Below are positions 42,468 through 48,857 of a stretch of 48,857 nt of DNA, piece after piece (position 1 is the first letter of the stretch; every line of letters starts with the position of its first letter). Location of the stretch: positions 1 through 48,857 of the forward strand of contig NZ_JAMYJR010000022.1 in assembly GCF_024137025.1 (NCBI RefSeq), in the 5' to 3' direction. The stretch is from Paractinoplanes aksuensis (GTDB lineage Bacteria; Actinomycetota; Actinomycetes; Mycobacteriales; Micromonosporaceae). The notes beneath the pieces were generated by a model. It saw only the letters and a list, made by a program, of their open reading frames with translations. It was not told the DNA's origin and made no database searches. The translations under genes were made by a program, and so were the position numbers.

Positions 42468-42534
42468 CGACCCCTGGGGATCCGGCCTTGTCCGACCGGA
42501 CCGTGCATGCGTGCACGGAAGTCCCCAGGGGTCG
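42468..42534 (+). terminator. Leader terminator upstream of rnz
   Basis: CGACCCCTGGGGA (42468-42480) pairs perfectly with TCCCCAGGGGTCG (42522-42534) and is followed by CTTCATTTT. Two inner hairpins are enclosed: TCCGG/CCGGA (42481-42500) and CCGTGCA/TGCACGG (42501-42518). It ends 24 nt before the rnz start, so it can either end a separate small RNA or attenuate rnz. Confidence 0.7.
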
Positions 42535-42558
42535 CTTCATTTTCCGCGGGGGTTTCCG

Positions 42559-43470
42559 GTGCGCGAATTGGTGCTGTTGGGCACGGCCAGCCAGGTGCCG
42601 ACCCGGCTGCGCAACCACAACGGCTACCTGCTGCGCTGGGACGACGAGGTCATCCTGTTCGACCCGGGCGAGGGCACCCAGCGCCAGATGCTGATGGCCG
42701 GCCTCGCGGTCACCCCGATCAAGCGCATCTGCATCACCCACTTCCACGGGGATCACAGCCTCGGCCTGCCCGGCATCCTGCAGCGCATCTCGCTCGACAA
42801 GGTCGCGCACCCGGTCACGGTCCACTACCCGGCGGCCGGCCAGGAGTTCTACGACCGGCTGCGCCACGCCACCAGCTACTGGGACAACGCCGAGATCGTG
42901 CCGGCACCGATCGAGGGCGCGAGCTATGCGCACCCGACCTCGGCCGGGCGCCTCACCGCGCTGCCACTACGGCACTCCCTTCCCACGTACGGCTATCGGC
43001 TCGACGAACCGGCCGGGCGCCGCATGGTCCCGTCCCGGCTGGCCGCGCTCGGCATCAGCGGGCCCGCGGTCGGCGTGCTCAACCGCACCGGCCGGCTCGG
43101 CGACGTCACGCTCGACCAGGTCAGCGTCGAGCGGCCCGGGCAGAGCTTCGCGTTCATCATGGACACCGGCCTCTGCGACTCCGTGTACGAGCTCGCGGCC
43201 GGGGTCGACCTGCTGGTCATCGAGTCGACGTTCCTCACCGAGGACGCCGAGATGGCGGCGATGGTCGGCCACCTGACGGCCGCGCAGGCCGGTGCGGTGG
43301 CGCAGGCTTCGGGCGTACGCAAGTTGGTTCTGACCCACTTCTCGCAGCGTTACCCCGATCCGTCGCGGTTCCTCGACGAAGCCCGGCAGTCGTTCGCGGG
43401 CGAGATCGTCGTCGCGGAAGACCTCGGACGGGTGCCGGTGCCCTTGCGGCGGGAGGCTACCGTCGGCTGA
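42559..43470 (+). CDS. rnz: Ribonuclease Z (tRNA 3'-end processing)
   Basis: Metallo-beta-lactamase endonuclease that removes 3' trailers from tRNA precursors. 303 residues from GTG 42559 (MRELVLLGTASQVPTRLRN). The metal motif is HFHGDH (61-66), with FDPGEGTQRQ before and MDTG and LTHFSQRY later, typical of the short RNase Z. An upstream ATG at 42511 lies inside the terminator hairpin and is unlikely. The stop overlaps the GNAT start by one base. Confidence 0.94.
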   Translation: MRELVLLGTASQVPTRLRNHNGYLLRWDDEVILFDPGEGTQRQMLMAGLAVTPIKRICITHFHGDHSLGLPGILQRISLDKVAHPVTVHYPAAGQEFYDRLRHATSYWDNAEIVPAPIEGASYAHPTSAGRLTALPLRHSLPTYGYRLDEPAGRRMVPSRLAALGISGPAVGVLNRTGRLGDVTLDQVSVERPGQSFAFIMDTGLCDSVYELAAGVDLLVIESTFLTEDAEMAAMVGHLTAAQAGAVAQASGVRKLVLTHFSQRYPDPSRFLDEARQSFAGEIVVAEDLGRVPVPLRREATVG

Positions 43471-43997
43471 TGCGCGTCTGTCTGCGTACGGCGGAAGAAG
43501 TTGACCTGATGGCGGTCGGCTCGGTGCACCAGCGCTCGCGGGTCGCGGCCTATGCCGGCCTGCTCTCGCCCGAGACTTTGCAACTGCGGACGGCCGAGGC
43601 GTTCGGCGAGTGGTGGACCGAGCGGTACCGCTGGGAGCGCGACACCCACGTGCTGACCGTGGCCGACCGGGATGGTGAGGTCGTCGGTTTCACGTACGTC
43701 GGACCGTCCGAGACGCCGGACGCGGCCGAGCTGTACGGGATCCACGTCGAGCCGTCGCTGGTCGGCGCGGGTGTGGGACGGCTGCTCATGGTCGACGCCA
43801 TCCCGAAGCTGGCCGAGCTCGGCGGCTCGCGGGCGGTGCTGTGGGTGCTGGCGGGCAACTCGCGGGCGCGGCGCTTCTACGAGGCCGGAGGCTGGGTGGC
43901 CGACGGCACGACCCGCAACGAGCCGGTGAACGACGAGCCGGTGGATCAGGTCAGGTATTCGTTGACCTTCGCTCAAGCTTTGGTTAGCCTACCCTAA
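43470..43997 (+). CDS. GNAT family N-acetyltransferase
   Basis: The 175-residue product has the acetyl-CoA binding core GIHVEPSLVGAGVGRLLM and the C-terminal GNSRARRFYEAGGW, typical of RimI-like GNAT enzymes. It starts with the TGATG overlap at the rnz stop, so is translationally coupled to rnz. Substrate unknown. Its last seven codons contain a promoter and an iron box that face downstream. Confidence 0.9.
   Translation: MRVCLRTAEEVDLMAVGSVHQRSRVAAYAGLLSPETLQLRTAEAFGEWWTERYRWERDTHVLTVADRDGEVVGFTYVGPSETPDAAELYGIHVEPSLVGAGVGRLLMVDAIPKLAELGGSRAVLWVLAGNSRARRFYEAGGWVADGTTRNEPVNDEPVDQVRYSLTFAQALVSLP
43962..43997 (+). promoter_or_regulatory. Promoter with iron box reading into a gene-free region
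   Basis: TTGACC (43962-43967) and TAGCCT (43985-43990) are separated by 17 nt, a very good housekeeping promoter. The -10 is embedded in TTTGGTTAGCCTACCCTAA (43979-43997), which matches the complement of the IdeR/DmdR iron-box consensus at 17 of 19 positions. Transcription should start near 43997 and be repressed when iron is sufficient. Confidence 0.75.
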
Positions 43998-44256
43998 CTA
44001 CAGATGCCGCCCAGGCCGCCACACGACCGGGCGAAGTCGGTGGGCGATGCGTGCCGCTGTCACGGCCGGCGCATCGAATCGGCGCGCCCGGTCTTGCCGG
44101 GTCGGGCGCGCCGAACTCGACCTGTTCTTAATTGGGCGGGAGTGCGAGACCAAATGGAACGGGGGAACCTGCGGTCCCGCACTCCCGCCAACCTTCCCGC
44201 CCGAACCGGGGGTGCGTCTGGCCGGAGACGCAGGACCGACGGAGGCGTGCCGGTCC
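43998..44256 (+). ncRNA. Candidate iron-responsive small RNA region
   Basis: No convincing gene lies between 43998 and 44413 on either strand; the open frames are Arg/Gly/Pro-rich with no ribosome binding site. Instead there are four hairpins in a row: 44079-44114 (12-bp stem), 44135-44189 (12-bp stem GGCGGGAGTGCG), 44214-44231 (GCGTCT/AGACGC) and 44233-44256 (GGACCG/CGGTCC). The first could end a transcript of about 120 nt from the iron-boxed promoter. The remainder, 44257-44413, shows nothing clear. Confidence 0.45.
44079..44114 (+). terminator. Hairpin terminator of the candidate small RNA
   Basis: TCGGCGCGCCCG (44079-44090) pairs perfectly with CGGGCGCGCCGA (44103-44114), loop of 12 nt, followed within 15 nt by CTGTTCTTAATT. 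Likely terminator, usable from either side. Confidence 0.6.
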
Positions 44257-44413
44257 TTGATTCGGTTCGAGGGCGGGTCCTGCGGGCGGGAGATCGCGAC
44301 GCTGGCGGGGCGCAACGGACTCACCGCCGGACGACGTCGACCGGGCCGGGTAGCCATGCCTGCCGGGGGAGGTCAAGCTGTCGGGCGACGTCGGTGGCTC
44401 TGTTCAGTTGTCG

Positions 44414-44704
44414 CTAGCTGAAGTAGCCGCGGTTGGGCGACGGTTGCCGGTACTCGTCGGGGCCACGCATGGCCCGCACGCTGTTCCAGTCATGGCGTAC
44501 GGTCCAGGCCTCCCGCCACGGGCGACGGGACGCGACATCGGCCCGTTCGGCGAGCCGCCGCGGCGCACACGGCCAGCGCACTCCACACCAGACACAGTTG
44601 CCGTCGACGCCCGCCTCCGCGTGCCGCCCGAGCATCTGCTGGGCGTCCCGCCACAACAGGCGGTCCACAATGTCGGTCGGCGTCGTCTGGTCGGCGATGA
44701 CCAT
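44414..44704 (-). CDS. Small protein with CxxC...C motif
   Basis: The 96-residue product starts at ATG 44704, with GGTAGGGG just upstream as ribosome binding site. The middle contains NCVWCGVRWPCAPRRLAERA, a three-Cys arrangement seen in small actinomycete proteins, perhaps zinc or Fe-S binding. The C-terminal part is Arg/Trp-rich. No enzyme domain. It diverges from the protease gene across a region that holds a LexA box (44831-44844), so it may be either gene that responds to DNA damage. Confidence 0.72.
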   Translation of the reverse strand: MVIADQTTPTDIVDRLLWRDAQQMLGRHAEAGVDGNCVWCGVRWPCAPRRLAERADVASRRPWREAWTVRHDWNSVRAMRGPDEYRQPSPNRGYFS

Positions 44705-44830
44705 TCCCCTACCCTTTCGTCGGCTTTGTGGGTGGCGGTCGGGTCGTCATACGTCCGTCACGACTCATACAACAGCGCACCGCCGGCCCCCGGTCGGACT
44801 TTCTGTGCGACTAACCGCAACCCAGCGTGA

Positions 44831-44844
44831 CGAACACGTGTTCG
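44831..44844. promoter_or_regulatory. Perfect Cheo-type LexA box
   Basis: CGAACACGTGTTCG is a perfect 14-bp palindrome that fits the CGAAC-R-N-R-Y-GTTCG consensus of Gram-positive LexA at every position. It lies 55 nt upstream of the protease gene and 126 nt upstream of the small Cys protein on the other strand. Confidence 0.65.
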
Positions 44845-44899
44845 CCCTGGGCGGACGGCAGGCGGGCATCGACGCCTCTCAGCTGACGTTGAATCGTCC

Positions 44900-45844
44900 A
44901 TGGATACCGAACACACGGGTGTCGAATCACAGGCGCTCGATGCCTACAGCCGTGTGGTGACCGGCGTCGCCACCAGCCTGCTGCCGTCGGTCGCGGCCCT
45001 CTCCGTGCGCACGTCGCGCGGCCAGGGCGCCGGCTCGGCGGTCACCTTCACCGACGACGGATTCCTGCTCACCAACGCGCACGTGGTCGCCGGCGCGACC
45101 AGCGGCACGGCCGATTTCGCCGACGGCACCGAGACCCGCTTCGACATGGTCGGGGCCGACCCACTCTCCGACCTCGCGGTGGTGCGGGTGCATCATCCGG
45201 GCGCGCCGGCGGCGCCGCTCGGCAACGCCGACGACCTGAAGATCGGCCAGTTGGTCGTGGCCGTGGGCAACCCGATGGGCCTGGCCGGGTCGGTCACGGC
45301 CGGCGTCGTCTCCGGGCTGGGGCGCTCGCTGCCGGCCCGCGACGGGCGGCGCGTGCGCATCATCGACAACGTCATCCAGACCGATGCCGCCCTCAACCCG
45401 GGTAATTCCGGCGGGGCTCTGGCCGACTCGACCGGCACGGTCGTGGGGATCAACACCGCGGTGGCCGGGTACGGGTTGGGGCTGGCCGTGCCGATCAACG
45501 CCACCACCCGCGCCATCGTGGGTGACCTGGTGGCCAACGGACGCGTCCGGCGGGCCTGGCTGGGGGTGGCCGGGGTGCCGGCGCCGCTGCCGCCCGCGCT
45601 GGCCGAACGGCTGGGACAGAAGCTGGGGCTGCGCGTGGTCGAGGTGGTTCCGGGGAGCCCGGCGGGCAACGCCGGGATCTATCTGGGCGACATCCTGATC
45701 ACGGCCGGTGGGCAGCCGACCACGACCGTCCAGGCCCTGCAGCGCCTCATGCTGGGCCCGGCGATCGGGGCCGACCTGCCGATCACCCTGCTGCGCAAGA
45801 ACGCGCTGGTCGACGTCGTGACGGTCCCCGCCGAAATGAACTGA
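44900..45844 (+). CDS. Trypsin-like serine protease with PDZ domain, no export signal
   Basis: HtrA/DegP-like protein of 314 residues. The catalytic triad is His61 (TNAHVV), Asp91 (LSDLAVV) and Ser170 (NPGNSGG); the PDZ domain (about 215-305) has GLRVVEVVPGSPAGNAGIYLGDILITAGG. Unlike typical HtrA, it begins with a soluble 35-residue helix (SQALDAYSRVVTGVATSLLPSV) and shows no signal peptide or membrane anchor, so it is probably cytoplasmic. A perfect LexA-type palindrome lies upstream, suggesting damage-induced expression. Two hairpins follow the stop. Confidence 0.92.
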   Translation: MDTEHTGVESQALDAYSRVVTGVATSLLPSVAALSVRTSRGQGAGSAVTFTDDGFLLTNAHVVAGATSGTADFADGTETRFDMVGADPLSDLAVVRVHHPGAPAAPLGNADDLKIGQLVVAVGNPMGLAGSVTAGVVSGLGRSLPARDGRRVRIIDNVIQTDAALNPGNSGGALADSTGTVVGINTAVAGYGLGLAVPINATTRAIVGDLVANGRVRRAWLGVAGVPAPLPPALAERLGQKLGLRVVEVVPGSPAGNAGIYLGDILITAGGQPTTTVQALQRLMLGPAIGADLPITLLRKNALVDVVTVPAEMN

Positions 45845-45856
45845 CCCTCCCTCCCC

Positions 45857-45880
45857 GGGCCGGCTTCGCCGCGCCGGCCC
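45857..45880 (+). terminator. Hairpin after the protease gene
   Basis: GGGCCGGC (45857-45864) and GCCGGCCC (45873-45880), 8-nt loop, 13 nt past the stop codon. Confidence 0.6.
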
Positions 45881-45885
45881 CGCAG

Positions 45886-45921
45886 CGCCCGGGTGCTCCC
45901 CCGCCGAGTACCCGGGCGTTT
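45886..45921 (+). terminator. Second hairpin with T-run after the protease gene
   Basis: CGCCCGGGT (45886-45894) and ACCCGGGCG (45910-45918), followed by TTT. Together with the preceding hairpin this forms a tandem terminator. Confidence 0.65.
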
Positions 45922-46001
45922 CGCGTCGGCCGTCCGCCTGGTTGTCCACAGGGCTGGGATCGGGTCGCGCTTCCAGTGGTGCGGTGGCCTAGGTTGAGCT
46001 G

Positions 46002-48011
46002 GTGAGATCGAAGCTGAGCCGAAGCGTCGTCGTGCTGCTGGCCGCCCTGGGGGCGGTCGCGCTGCTGGCCCTGCCCGCGGCGGCCCAGGCCCCCGAGCGG
46101 CTCGCCACCCAGGTGACCGATCCGGGCGGCGTCCTGAGCGACCGGGCCGGCGTCGACACGGCCCTGGCCGAGCTGCAAGACCGCACCGGCATCCAGCTGT
46201 TCGTGGTCCTGGTCGACTCGTTCGACGGCACGCCGGCCCAGCAGTGGACCGACGAGACGGCCCGGCTCAGCGACCTCGGCAACCGGGACGCGCTGCTCGC
46301 GGTGGCCACCACCGACCGGGCGTACGGCTACTCGTTCCCCGAGGATTCCCGGCTCAGCGACCGCGAGCTGTCCGACGTCGCCGAGAACGACATCGAGCCC
46401 GCCCTGAGCCGCAGCGACTGGTCGGGTGCGGTGATCGCCGGCGCCCGTGGCTACGGCGACGCCGCCGCCGGCTCCAGCAGCTTCGGCTGGATCTTCCTGA
46501 TCCTGGGCATCGTCGTCGTGGTCGCGCTGGCCTGGATGTGGCTGCGCAAACGCCGGGCCGCCGCCCACAGCAAGCCCACCGGTCCCGGCACGACGCCCGC
46601 CGCCCCCGTCGGCCCGACGACCGAAGAGCTCACCGCGAAAGCCAACGCCCTGCTCATCGAGCTCGACGACGACCTGCGGGCCGGCGAGCGCGAACTGGCC
46701 CTGGCCACGGCCCAGTACGGCGCGGAGGCCACCGCCCCGTTCCAGGCCGCTCTCGAATCCGCCCGGCAAGAGGTGGCCGAGGCGTTCCGCCTGCGCATGA
46801 CCCTCGACGAGGTGCCCGCCCCCGACGCGACCCAGCGCCGCGACACGCTGATCCGGATCATCGCGCTCTGCGAGGCCGCCGACACCCGCCTCGACGACGA
46901 GTCGGAAGCCTTCGACCGCCTGCGCGACCTCGAAGGCCGGGCCGCCGAGGCGGCCACCGAGATCGACCAGCGCCGCGGCACGATCGAGGCTGCCCTGCCC
47001 GCCGCCGAGACCACCACCAAGCAGCTGACCGATGCCTACTCCGGCGGCACGGTCACCGCGATCAGCCCCAACGTCGACCAGGCCCGTGAACGCCTGACCT
47101 TCGCCGCGTCCGCCCTGACCGCCGCCCGTCAGGCCCTGACCGCCCCCAACGACGACCGCCCCGAGGCCGCCCTGGCCCTGCGCGCCGCCGAACAAGCCGT
47201 CGACCAGGCCGACCAACTGGTCGCCGCCGTCACCCGGGCCGCCGCCGACCTGCCCACGGCCCGGTCCGCCGCCGACGCCCTGATCAACGAGATCACCGGC
47301 GAGATCGCCGCCGCCCGGGCCGCCCTGACCGGCAACGCGACCGCTCCCGCCGGTCTGACCGCAGCCATCACCGGCGGCGAACAGGCCCTGGCCGAGGTCC
47401 GCGCGGCCTTCGCCACCGACCGCCCCGACCCGGTCGCGGCCGTCGCCACCCTGCAGACCGCCGACGCCGCCCTCGACGCGGCCCTGGCCGAGGCCCGCGA
47501 CGTCGCCGAACGCCTGGCCCACGACCGCAGCCTGCTGGCCCAGGAACTCCCGGTGGCCCGAGCCGAGGTGGCAGCCACCAACGACTTCATCACCACCCGC
47601 CGCGGCGCCGTACGCTCCGAGGCCCGCGCCACCCTCTCCGAGGCCGCCCGCCACCTCTCAGTAGCCGAAAGCCTGGCCACCACCGACCCCGCCACGGCCC
47701 TGTCCGAGGCCCGCCAGGCCCGCCAACTGGCCGCCAACGCCAACCGCTCAGCCACCCTCGACGTCCAACGCTGGGGCAGCGGCCCCGGCGGCGGCTTCAG
47801 CGGCCCCAGCGGCTTCGGTGGCAGCCGCCCCCACCAGGGCGGCTTCGACGCAGGCGCCTTCGCCGGCGCAGTCCTGGGCGGCATCCTCTCCGGCAGCACC
47901 CGCTCCCGCGGCTCCTACCACGGCGGCGGCTTCGGCGGCAGCGCCTCCCGAGGCCGCCGCACAGGCGGCACCACCGGCGGTTCCCGCCGAGGCGGCGGCG
48001 GCCGCTTCTGA
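46002..48011 (+). CDS. TPM-domain membrane protein with long coiled coil and Gly-rich tail
   Basis: The 669-residue product starts at GTG 46002. A signal peptide (1-30, ending AAAQA) precedes a TPM domain (about 33-150, LATQVTDPGGVLSDRAGVD, FVVLVDSFDG, NRDALLAVATTDRAYGYS). A membrane helix follows (FGWIFLILGIVVVVALAWMW, about 163-182). Next come about 390 residues of Ala/Glu-rich coiled coil and a 90-residue Gly/Ser/Arg-rich tail with SGGGF-like repeats. TPM proteins of actinobacteria and Psb32/YgcG relatives share this architecture; a role in membrane protein turnover or envelope repair is suggested. The tail resembles low-complexity proteins that form assemblies. Confidence 0.9.
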   Translation: MRSKLSRSVVVLLAALGAVALLALPAAAQAPERLATQVTDPGGVLSDRAGVDTALAELQDRTGIQLFVVLVDSFDGTPAQQWTDETARLSDLGNRDALLAVATTDRAYGYSFPEDSRLSDRELSDVAENDIEPALSRSDWSGAVIAGARGYGDAAAGSSSFGWIFLILGIVVVVALAWMWLRKRRAAAHSKPTGPGTTPAAPVGPTTEELTAKANALLIELDDDLRAGERELALATAQYGAEATAPFQAALESARQEVAEAFRLRMTLDEVPAPDATQRRDTLIRIIALCEAADTRLDDESEAFDRLRDLEGRAAEAATEIDQRRGTIEAALPAAETTTKQLTDAYSGGTVTAISPNVDQARERLTFAASALTAARQALTAPNDDRPEAALALRAAEQAVDQADQLVAAVTRAAADLPTARSAADALINEITGEIAAARAALTGNATAPAGLTAAITGGEQALAEVRAAFATDRPDPVAAVATLQTADAALDAALAEARDVAERLAHDRSLLAQELPVARAEVAATNDFITTRRGAVRSEARATLSEAARHLSVAESLATTDPATALSEARQARQLAANANRSATLDVQRWGSGPGGGFSGPSGFGGSRPHQGGFDAGAFAGAVLGGILSGSTRSRGSYHGGGFGGSASRGRRTGGTTGGSRRGGGGRF

Positions 48012-48067
48012 ACCAACCGCAGCGAAGCCCGCCGACACACGAACTCCCGTCAGGCCGTCAAGCCGTA

Positions 48068-48093
48068 AGCAGTGAGCAGTGAGCAGTGAGCAG
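48068..48093. repeat. 7-bp tandem repeat
   Basis: AGCAGTG repeated three times plus AGCAG, in the 155-nt gap between two convergent genes. Confidence 0.9.
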
Positions 48094-48166
48094 ACCGACG
48101 ATGTAGCCCATCGAGGCGGGCGTACGGTGCTGTGCGCTTCTTGCTCCCAGGTCTGTTGCCGCGCGC

Positions 48167-48472
48167 TTAGAACGACGTTTCGGACACTTCGATCACGCGA
48201 GTGGTAGGGGCGGCCGGCCCCAGTTGCTCGCGTAGAGCCAGACGCTCGGGGTCAACCATGAAGGCGTCGTAGCCGGCCCGGGACCGAAAGCGGATCATGT
48301 GGACTTCAGACCTCGCGTCCGTGCTGTGCAGGCGCGATTCGACCTCGCCGTCGTGCTTCGACAGCAGCGCCAGCACCGCGTCCTCGTAGCGCGCGCCCTC
48401 GGTGAGGTGGTCCGGTGCCATGTCCACGATGGCAACCAACAGCAGACTGCCCACCTCACCCCGCTCGCTCAT
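48167..48472 (-). CDS. Small dimeric alpha-beta barrel protein (DUF1330/ABM-like)
   Basis: The 101-residue product, from ATG 48472 (MSERGEVGSLLLVAIVDMAP), has the pattern of ferredoxin-like dimers: a first strand LLLVAIVDM, helix YEDAVLALLSKHDG, strand VESRLHSTD and EVHMIRFRSRAGYDAFMVDPERLALREQL at the end. Such proteins bind small aromatic or polyketide ligands or act as cofactor-free monooxygenases. No catalytic residues can be assigned. A longer frame to 48538 adds an unlikely Gly-rich start. Confidence 0.75.
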   Translation of the reverse strand: MSERGEVGSLLLVAIVDMAPDHLTEGARYEDAVLALLSKHDGEVESRLHSTDARSEVHMIRFRSRAGYDAFMVDPERLALREQLGPAAPTTRVIEVSETSF

Positions 48473-48767
48473 GCCGCGAAGTATCGCACCGCCGCCTCCA
48501 CCCAAGACGCATGCCCGCAACGAGCCACCCACCAACACAAGACGCTGAGCGGCAACAGCACAAACGCGCTGGACCTCGACATCGCGTAGTTGGCACAGCT
48601 AGAACTGCGACCATGATCGACACGGCACCAAGCCAAGGCCCGCAGACAGCACAAAAGACGTTGCGGACCCCACCATCGCGCAATCGGTGCGCCAAGTAGC
48701 GGCGAGAAGCCGAAGCCGCAGACAGCACAAACGCGTAATGAACATCGACATCACTCAACCGTCGCGG
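48473..48767. other. Gene-free stretch with three imperfect repeats
   Basis: No supported gene on either strand. The motif ACAGCACAAA occurs three times at 48555, 48646 and 48722, twice within CCGCAGACAGCACAAA and twice followed by CGCG. Spacings are 91 and 76 nt, and variants of ATCGACA or TCGACAT follow each copy. It looks like a decayed repeat array leading into the 14-bp repeat. Confidence 0.45.
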
Positions 48768-48857
48768 CCCGGAAGTGGCAGCCCGGAAGTGGCAGCCCGG
48801 AAGTGGCAGCCCGGAAGTGGCAGCCCGGAAGTGGCAGCCCGGAAGTGGCAGCCCGGA
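48768..48857. repeat. 14-bp perfect tandem repeat running off the window
   Basis: Unit CCCGGAAGTGGCAG, six identical full copies from 48768 to 48851 and a partial seventh (CCCGGA) at the edge. There is no spacer, so it is not CRISPR. The unit length is not a multiple of three, so it is not in-frame protein repeat. Confidence 0.95.

Noticed and set aside
43998..44357. Minus-strand frame in the same gene-free stretch
   Set aside because: Arg/Pro/Ser-rich, no ribosome binding site, and it crosses the perfect hairpins.
44004..44421. Plus-strand protein genes downstream of the iron-boxed promoter
   Set aside because: The overlapping frames from 44004 and 44047 encode Arg/Gly/Pro-rich sequences with no ribosome binding site and no family resemblance, and the region is filled by hairpins.
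48768..48857. CRISPR array at the right edge
   Set aside because: Copies are 14 bp and directly abutting, with no spacers and no cas genes.

Overview
The window is very GC-rich DNA with GTG starts, gene ends overlapping as ATGA or GTGA, leaderless genes, a mycothiol S-conjugate amidase, an IdeR/DmdR-type iron box and a Cheo-type LexA box. This points to a high-GC actinomycete, most likely Micromonosporaceae (Actinoplanes or a relative). I see no rRNA, tRNA, CRISPR array or insertion sequence.

Left part (1-13,500): the end of a repeat-rich protein, then lexA with its own SOS box and a strong hairpin terminator. A minus-strand PadR / ABC ATPase / ABC permease / arginase-fold operon follows. 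Next is a remnant of a DsbA-family (FrnE-like) gene. A five-gene, translationally coupled minus-strand operon (two FecCD-type permeases, FecE-type ATPase, two exporter-type ABC half-transporters) diverges from a siderophore-binding lipoprotein across an iron box. An acyl-CoA dehydrogenase closes this part.

Middle (13,600-28,200): a giant 1,704-residue membrane protein, a variant histidine phosphatase, and a methyltransferase with a probable frameshift preceded by a 15-residue peptide ORF with a strong ribosome binding site. Then comes an accessory patch with a CdiA_C-like toxin and a SitI3-like immunity protein, and a doubly broken phosphate-binding-like gene. A YyaL / purK / purE / mycoredoxin operon and a toxin-antitoxin pair whose toxin has lost its middle complete it.

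Right part (28,200-48,857): a GGDEF-EAL protein, mca with a small membrane partner, a DUF4307 protein, greA, and a metB / amidase / ilvA operon facing a HIT protein and msrA. Then an intact YefM/RelE-type module, a CYTH-CHAD plus PPK2 polyphosphate pair, rnz behind a long structured leader with a mini-ORF and terminator, a GNAT gene, a trypsin-like/PDZ protease behind a LexA box, a TPM-domain coiled-coil protein, and tandem repeats running off the end.

Most promising for new biology: (1) a promoter with a 17/19 iron box that reads into a gene-free stretch of consecutive hairpins (43,962-44,256), a candidate iron-responsive small RNA; (2) the rnz leader (42,332-42,534), with a 12- or 19-residue peptide ORF overlapping competing stems and a 13-bp terminator; (3) the 15-residue Phe-rich peptide upstream of the methyltransferase; (4) the orphan toxin-immunity pair; (5) the half-transporter pair with one intact and one dismantled ATP site. 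All functions are inferred by reading motifs; no searches were run.
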